From a virus: a DNA stretch of 23,452 bases. Every line of letters starts with the position of its first letter. Positions within the stretch are counted from its first letter, which is position 1. The notes beneath the pieces are model-generated. The model ran no database searches and was not told where the DNA came from. It saw only the letters and a program-made list of their open reading frames with translations. Of this stretch, positions 21,791 through 23,452 are shown in pieces. The stretch spans positions 1 through 23,452 of the IMG/VR virus record IMGVR_UViG_3300010885_024450; one strand, given 5' to 3'. The translations under genes were made by a program, and so were the position numbers.

Positions 21791-22050
21791 AATATATTAT
21801 TATCTCACTAGTTGTGTTGTTGTCGGCTTGTACGGCTGTGCCTGTTGTGCCTAATTTTCCCGACACACCGGGCAAAAACACATTAGAACGTTGCCCTAAT
21901 TTAAAAAAGTTAAAAGAAGATCCTGCACTCAGCGATGTATCTAAAACTGTAGCTGAAAATTACGGAACATATTACGAATGTGCTGTAAAGGTCGACGTGT
22001 GGATTGAATGGTATCATATCCAAAAGAAAATATACGAGGACATAAAATGA
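21787..22050 (+). CDS. Outer-membrane lipoprotein spanin (Rz1-like)
   Basis: This protein has 87 residues. The signal peptide ends in a lipobox LLSAC with Cys15 as the lipidated residue (MKYIIISLVVLLSAC). A proline-containing stretch follows (VPVVPNFPDTPG), then a helical C-terminal domain with two cysteines. Size, lipobox, Pro-rich linker and the direct overlap with the coiled-coil inner-membrane gene fit an o-spanin, which pairs with the i-spanin across the periplasm to fuse inner and outer membranes at lysis. It is longer than the classical Rz1. Its stop overlaps the next ATG (ATGA). A different lipoprotein role cannot be excluded. Confidence 0.7.
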   Translation: MKYIIISLVVLLSACTAVPVVPNFPDTPGKNTLERCPNLKKLKEDPALSDVSKTVAENYGTYYECAVKVDVWIEWYHIQKKIYEDIK

Positions 22051-22400
22051 AAAGTGTTCTATTATTAGTTGCAGTTGTTACATTAACAGGATGCAGTACC
22101 ATCAAAGAATATTGGCCCAGAGCACACGATCCAGAAATGTTTGGACTATTAGTTGACACGGATATTGCCATTGAGCGTGTTAATTGTGAGTTGCCAGATT
22201 GGTCTAAAGCTGTTGATTCATCAACTCGCCTGGCACGATTTAGTGACTGGCGCAGTGATCCTCAAGCCATAAACCTCAAAGGGCTACAAACACATACAGA
22301 ACGTATGAGTCAAGGCGGTAGCAAAATGTTCTGTGAACTTGGAAAGAAAACTGCCGCACAACGTATACAAGCTGCCAAGTCAGCCTGGGAAGGAAGATAA
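22047..22400 (+). CDS. Second phage lipoprotein, unknown function
   Basis: This protein has 117 residues from the ATG at 22047 (ATGA overlap); a longer in-frame start at 22008 would bury the signal peptide. MKSVLLLVAVVTLTGC has a lipobox LTGC with Cys16. The mature part is hydrophilic and helical, with a WSKAVDSSTRLARFSDW segment and two more cysteines. Lipoproteins made late by phages can be spanins, superinfection-exclusion proteins or receptor blockers; which applies is not visible. Position right after the o-spanin suggests an envelope role at lysis or exclusion. No family recognised. Confidence 0.65.
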   Translation: MKSVLLLVAVVTLTGCSTIKEYWPRAHDPEMFGLLVDTDIAIERVNCELPDWSKAVDSSTRLARFSDWRSDPQAINLKGLQTHTERMSQGGSKMFCELGKKTAAQRIQAAKSAWEGR

Positions 22401-22588
22401 TGCATACACTAGAACAAGAAATTCAGGCCATTGTTGAACAATGCCAGATGGGCAACATCTCAGAAGATGAACACAATTATCTTCTTACCGAGATACGTGA
22501 CATTCGTGCCGCTCAAGAATGCGCTGGCAACGAAGAATTATTCCGCTATGTTGTGCAAGCTTGCAACATAGCAATGAAATTAGTATAA
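22400..22588 (+). CDS. Small phage protein, unknown function
   Basis: This protein has 62 residues, with the ATG overlapping the previous stop by one base (TAATG). It is acidic and predicted all-helical: LEQEIQAIVEQCQMGNISEDE, then LLTEIRDIRAAQEC. Two short helices separated by a GNISEDE turn look like a small helical hairpin, with three cysteines. No membrane span or signal. It ends ten bases before the exported protein gene. The call rests on coupling, frame closure and similar codon use; function unknown. Confidence 0.5.
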   Translation: MHTLEQEIQAIVEQCQMGNISEDEHNYLLTEIRDIRAAQECAGNEELFRYVVQACNIAMKLV

Positions 22589-22598
22589 AAGGAAACAA

Positions 22599-23210
22599 AT
22601 GAAAAAACTATTAACAATCCTGGCATTCTTAATGCTATCAACCTCGGTATTTGCTCAACCATCTCCAGCTGGCATTACGACTTGTACAGGAGAATATGCA
22701 CTATGTGCCGCAAGTACTTGTAAACCAGTCCTGAACAAAGATGGAACATCAAAAATGATCACTGGTAACAATGGCGTACCTTACCCTGAAGTAGAATGTC
22801 GTTGTCCTATTCTTAATGGTGTTTCTATTGCTGATACTAGTGCTGGTAATATGAAGGGAAGCTGTGCCGCAACAGATAGCAATCATGTCTGGAGTTTGTT
22901 TGCACCTAAAATCTTTTATCCACAGGAAGCCAACAACTTTAGCCCATTGCCTTGGAAACAAAAGGCCACAGTACAAAAGTGTGATGCTAGTTTAAATCTT
23001 GGCGCACAATCAAGCAACTGTTTTAGTTGGAATTGTGTCAAAGGTGCTGACGGTATAGCAGTATGTTCATGTCCTACAGGTCAAGTACCACCAGCAACAT
23101 CATTTTTGACCGAAGCCGGTCAGGGTGATCCTGATGCATGTGCTAAATATCCTGTGAGTCTTCCAATTAAGGCGCAAGACAAAGCAGAATACAAAACAAA
23201 AGGAAAATAA
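22599..23210 (+). CDS. Exported cysteine-rich protein with an internal duplication
   Basis: This protein has 203 residues, with AAGGAAA before the ATG. Signal peptide MKKLLTILAFLMLSTSVFA is cleaved near residue 19. The mature part has 12 cysteines in two similar sets of six: C-x6-C-x4-C, then CxC (VECRCP), then a final C; and C-x12-C-x4-C, then CxC (VCSCP), then a final C. The two sets are followed by GVSIADTSAGN and TSFLTEAGQGD loops. This pattern suggests an ancient duplication of a disulfide-rich domain that folds in the periplasm or on the virion. No catalytic motif is seen. Phage-encoded secreted proteins of this sort are unusual. Function unknown. Confidence 0.7.
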   Translation: MKKLLTILAFLMLSTSVFAQPSPAGITTCTGEYALCAASTCKPVLNKDGTSKMITGNNGVPYPEVECRCPILNGVSIADTSAGNMKGSCAATDSNHVWSLFAPKIFYPQEANNFSPLPWKQKATVQKCDASLNLGAQSSNCFSWNCVKGADGIAVCSCPTGQVPPATSFLTEAGQGDPDACAKYPVSLPIKAQDKAEYKTKGK

Positions 23211-23211
23211 A

Positions 23212-23452
23212 ATGAAATATATTAGAATATTAACTACAATTTTTATTCTTGGATTAACCTCATTGCAGGTCAATTCTCAGAGCCAAACACCAGTAAACAT
23301 CACAGCAACTACTCCACAAGGTAGCCCAGCCCAGTTTACCAGTTACAGTGGGTTAAATGCCACATTTACTTTTGCAACTCAAAACACACTAAATTCCGCA
23401 TTTTGCAACAGTGGCGCAGGTGATGTGTGTACTTTACCCACAGCATCTGCTG
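23212..23452 (+). CDS. Exported protein, 3' truncated by the window end
   Basis: The frame is open from the ATG at 23212, one base after the previous stop, to the window end (80 codons seen). An AAAGGAAAA site precedes it. The N-terminus MKYIRILTTIFILGLTSLQV is a signal peptide, with cleavage probably near residue 22. The mature part is Thr/Ser/Ala-rich with predicted beta character and two cysteines (FCNSGAGDVC, loop of eight between them). It may be the next member of the set of exported proteins after the spanins. Function cannot be told from the visible part. Confidence 0.65.
   Translation, partial: MKYIRILTTIFILGLTSLQVNSQSQTPVNITATTPQGSPAQFTSYSGLNATFTFATQNTLNSAFCNSGAGDVCTLPTASA

Overview
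The window looks like part of the genome of a large T4-like (myovirus-type) tailed phage of a Gram-negative bacterium. The support is direct: tail or fibre modules of the T4-like kind, an RFC-type clamp loader subunit, a GroES-like co-chaperonin, PhoH, a GH19 endolysin, a spanin pair, and genes packed with ATGA, GTGA or TAATG overlaps. The sequence is moderately AT-rich. A lone TctC/Bug-type periplasmic binding protein (14668-15648) hints at a betaproteobacterial, probably aquatic, host, because that family is greatly expanded there. This host assignment is inference.

Layout. 1-5395 holds virion adhesin and structural genes: two LamG-like proteins, a small T4-like fibre or baseplate module, a 1047-residue Ig-like virion protein and a second fibre-module protein. 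It closes with an intrinsic terminator at 5415-5451. 5456-9839 is a plus-strand operon of small conserved phage proteins. It includes a fragment-like relative of DNA polymerase III alpha, the GroES-like protein, the clamp loader ATPase and a HAD phosphatase. It ends in a convergent terminator region facing phoH (9910-10674, minus). 10830-12602 carries two conserved phage proteins of unknown function and an SGNH hydrolase-like protein.

12592-20622 is the accessory region and the most interesting part. On the plus strand, 13413-19494 is a tightly coupled run: ferritin-like diiron protein, class I glutamine amidotransferase, TctC-like binding protein, sulfotransferase-like P-loop protein, 2OG-Fe(II) dioxygenase-like protein, second P-loop protein, APS-kinase-like domain fused to an HxGH nucleotidyltransferase, small unknown protein, SGNH hydrolase. 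A methyltransferase (minus, 12592-13317) and a third sulfotransferase-like protein (minus, 19486-20622) flank it. Taken together these genes could make and transfer a small activated group from a 3'-phosphonucleotide donor. PAPS-type sulfation fits, and so does a phosphoramidate-type pathway like that of Campylobacter capsule. Hydroxylation, methylation and deacylation of a glycan or other surface polymer could accompany it. The parts are visible; the pathway is inference.

20680-23452 is the lysis and envelope region: GH19 endolysin, a two-membrane-span i-spanin candidate, an overlapping lipoprotein o-spanin, a second lipoprotein, a small unknown protein, a cysteine-rich exported protein with an internal duplication, and the start of another exported protein cut by the window end. 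ATAAATA-like motifs resembling T4-type late promoters precede several transcription-unit starts (1105, 13413, 20680). No tRNA, CRISPR array, insertion sequence or integrase was seen.
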